The notes under the pieces were generated by a model, which saw only the letters and a list, made by a program, of their open reading frames with translations, had not been told where the DNA came from and did no database searches. Below are positions 30,749 to 33,478 of a DNA stretch of 33,478 nucleotides, in pieces. Numbering within the stretch: the first letter of the stretch is position 1; every line of letters starts with the position of its first letter. The DNA is from Brachionus koreanus (Eukaryota; Rotifera; Eurotatoria; Ploima; Brachionidae), in assembly GCA_016987375.1 (NCBI GenBank), contig PJRA01000196.1:1720283-1753760 (forward strand), given 5' to 3'. A program made the position numbers and the translations under genes.

Positions 30749-33314
30749 CAGCTAACTCGATAATGTTTGATAAACTTTGTTCCGCTTACTTGTAACTAAA
30801 TTTTTTAAAAAAAGTTGGAAAAAAAAGTCATTTAATTTTTCTAATAGTTCATCTTCTTTATAGATACCCATAGCTTCTTAAAACCAAACAATTTTGATTA
30901 TTTATTCTTTACTTCTATAGATAAAAAATAAGTGTTCTGTTTGAATTTTTTAAATAGTTTAATCTAAAAAATTATCTAATAATTATAGTTCTAAAAATAA
31001 GAAAAAAAAAATTATTGAAAATCGGTGTTATTTTTCTTTTAGATCAGAAGATATATATTTTTCTACAGCGTATGAATGACTAATAGAAAAATAATCTGCT
31101 AGAATTTCAACAAAATTTAGCTCTATCTAGAAAATTTAGTTATTCTTATTTTACTTATTATTTATCGAAAATTTTAATACTATAATTTGCCAAATTTTAC
31201 CTATGTACTAATAATTTTTTCGTTAATTGTTAGACTTGAAAATTCCGCGTTTAAGAAATTTTACATTTATGAAAAATAAATTATTTTATGTCAAATTAAG
31301 AGACAAAATTATTATGTTATTTCAAAGAAATTTTAAAAATTACTAGAAAACATACTACACATGAAAAAAAAATTCCATAGTAGAGAAACATTTCTATCAA
31401 CTCTATGATGGTTTGATTCTTTGAATTTTTAGTAGAATGTTTAACAACTACTTGACATCTATCCTGTGTATCGAATGATTTCCATGTAAATTATGAAAAA
31501 TTCTTGTTGTTTAAGTGATATTTAAAAAAAAAGCAAATTCGAAATCTTAAATTTCTAAAAAGAATAAAAATTAAATTTTAAATTTTAAAGCATTTCTTCT
31601 ATTTTTTAATTAATCTTTTATTTAAATTTATTATGAAAATTTTATTTTGTCAATATTATGAAGTGAGTGATTTTAAATAAATCTTCAACAAATCGATTGA
31701 ATATAATTTTAAAATAATTAAATTAATTTTAGCTTAAATTGATATTTTTTAATCATTATTAAGAAAAGGGATTAAATTGAAATGAAACAATCTTTAGATC
31801 AGCTTATTTCTTTTTTGGTTCGAAAATTTACTTTTGTTTTTGATTTTTTTTCTTTACCGAACTAAAACTTCTTCAGAAAAAAATGAAATGCTATAGAATG
31901 AATGAGCTTGACTTCAAATCTATCAGTCAGCCAAAAAAGTCTTAACCTAAAATACATATTTTTATTTGAAACATGGCTGTCGTTTTAGTGTTAATTCAGC
32001 ATTTGAATTAAGATTTAATTTTTTTAAAGATTTTTAAACTTAATTTGATCGAAAATACAAATTTTCTGATCAGAGTTAAATCATCGTGCACATAAATTTC
32101 ATAAATCTAAATGCAAAAAGTTTATGAATTCGAAATTATGCACTTGGGTATGATTTAAGATGTTTTGCTTTACGAGAAAATATACAGTAATAACAAATTT
32201 TTAACAAAAATCTGGATCATAAACTCTAAAGTGCCTATAAACTAAAAAATATTTAATTTCTTAAAAAATTTTCTCTTAAATTTTTTCAAAAATTCATAAG
32301 ACTGGACTTTGGTCAAACAATTTAGAAATATTAAGTTAATTTTTTAAGAAAAAAAAATTTAAATAGAAGAAATTTTCTAAAATTTTATACTAGAAATCAT
32401 TAAATCTATTTATGTTTAAAATATCACATGCGGGAATTATTTTAAAACGATTTATCAATAAATCGTCTAGTTGGCTGTTCACAAATTGTGATCTTTAATA
32501 ATACTTCGATTAATCCTGAATTAAATGGACCAAAAGACACTAAATAATAGATTATTAATAGCTTTCTTAATGAATGCTTAATGTTTATTTATGGCTTATT
32601 CGGAAAACAAATATTTAACTTCATTTTTCAACAATTGAATGAACTGTTCTTAGCTACAATGTGATATTCTATGAATCTTTATCAAAATTTAAAAATTATA
32701 TATAAAGACAGAGGATCAAACTAACTGTAAATATTTATCTTTTAAAGCCAAAAACTGAACTTAATTTTGGTGCCTCAAAAAAAAATTTTTTCAAAAGAAA
32801 AATTTTATTAATACTTTGAATCATGATAGCTAAAATATTTTTATGCTTTAATATTGCTAATCCATTAAGTTTTTGACATAATTTTTCAATATTCTATTCT
32901 TTTGCAACATAAAAACAAGAAATTAAGAAATAAACCAGTGGTAGTAAAAAAGTCTAGCACAATTCAATGAATTTGAGAAAACTTTTACAAAGAGAGCAAT
33001 TGAATTTTTTAAAATGACACAAAAATCAAATCAATTCATAAAGAAAATTGATTTATTATTTATTTTTCTAAAATTTAAAAAAGAATAATTTAAATTATTA
33101 AATTAATAAAAAATATTTAGACTTGAATCTCTAAACTAATTGAAAATTTTATTTTTCATTGCTTTAATTACGTGCATTTGAATTCTTTTTAAATCAAATT
33201 AATCTTTATTTAAAGTAAATAATTTAAAAAAAAGAAGGCAGTATTTATTTTAAAATCAGTTTTTTTTCTAAAAAAAAATAATCATATCTAAAAATAAATT
33301 TGATCCCTTTATTA
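30749..33314. other. Gene-free AT-rich DNA
   Basis: No frame, RNA gene or repeat family could be supported over these 2.5 kb. Confidence 0.55.
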
Positions 33315-33395
33315 GCGGGTGTTGCACAATTAGTTACACAAAACCTAATTAAATATAGCTACTATAACGGGTGATGCATAAGTAAATGGACAAAA
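33315..33395 (+). repeat. Pair of CGGGTG-type direct repeats
   Basis: GCGGGTGTTGCACAATTAG (33315) and ACGGGTGATGCATAAGTAA (33367) start two 29 bp segments 52 bp apart. Both segments end in ACAAAA and agree at roughly two thirds of positions. The CGGGTG start recalls ends of Tc1/mariner elements, so they may be termini of an element running off the window. Confidence 0.45.
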
Positions 33396-33478
33396 GTTAA
33401 GTTAACTTGCCCGATCATGCAAATGTTCAGGGGATCATATATATATTTATTTATAAACTACTAAAAATTAGCTATAAT

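Overview
The window is AT-rich DNA from an animal nuclear genome. Its protein-coding genes are split by GT-AG introns, the genetic code is standard, and the intergenic DNA is full of degraded LINE, hAT-like and mariner remnants. A 60-base run of N at 18250-18309 marks a draft assembly. The very low GC, the many 49-70 bp introns and the gene content would suit a small invertebrate such as a monogonont rotifer. That placement is an inference, not something the sequence proves.

Three cellular genes can be modelled from start to stop. (1) Plus strand, 2177-11339: a B''-type regulatory subunit of protein phosphatase 2A (PPP2R3 family), six exons, 912 residues. (2) Minus strand, 16012-13779: a secreted trypsin-like serine protease, six exons, 606 residues. 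It has a long Ser/Thr/Asn-rich extension and a hydrophobic C-terminus that looks like a GPI-anchor signal. (3) Minus strand, 28195-19674: a class III myosin (MYO3/NINAC type), ten exons, 1559 residues, with an STE20-like kinase fused to a myosin motor, four IQ motifs and a tail with DFRxxL-like motifs. In all three models every junction keeps the reading frame and the total coding length is divisible by three.

Layout: 1-2176 holds a repeat copy and a decayed LINE. Then comes PPP2R3, whose large introns carry microsatellites, a 354 bp MITE and an unexplained antisense open frame. 11340-13660 holds a LINE remnant and a frameshifted acidic reading frame. The protease lies tail-to-tail with PPP2R3. 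A second, minus-strand LINE with its RT core deleted occupies about 17106-18947. MYO3 follows, with a mariner remnant in intron 1 and two tandem copies of a palindrome-bearing repeat in intron 4. The last 5 kb is gene-free but contains a 1612 bp hAT-like non-autonomous element with a near-perfect 8 bp target-site duplication.

The genes do not form an obvious pathway. MYO3 is a calmodulin-binding, actin-based motor kinase of photoreceptor or sensory protrusions. PPP2R3 is a calcium-binding phosphatase subunit. The protease is predicted to act outside the cell or at its surface. I found no tRNA, rRNA, CRISPR array or bacterial-type operon.
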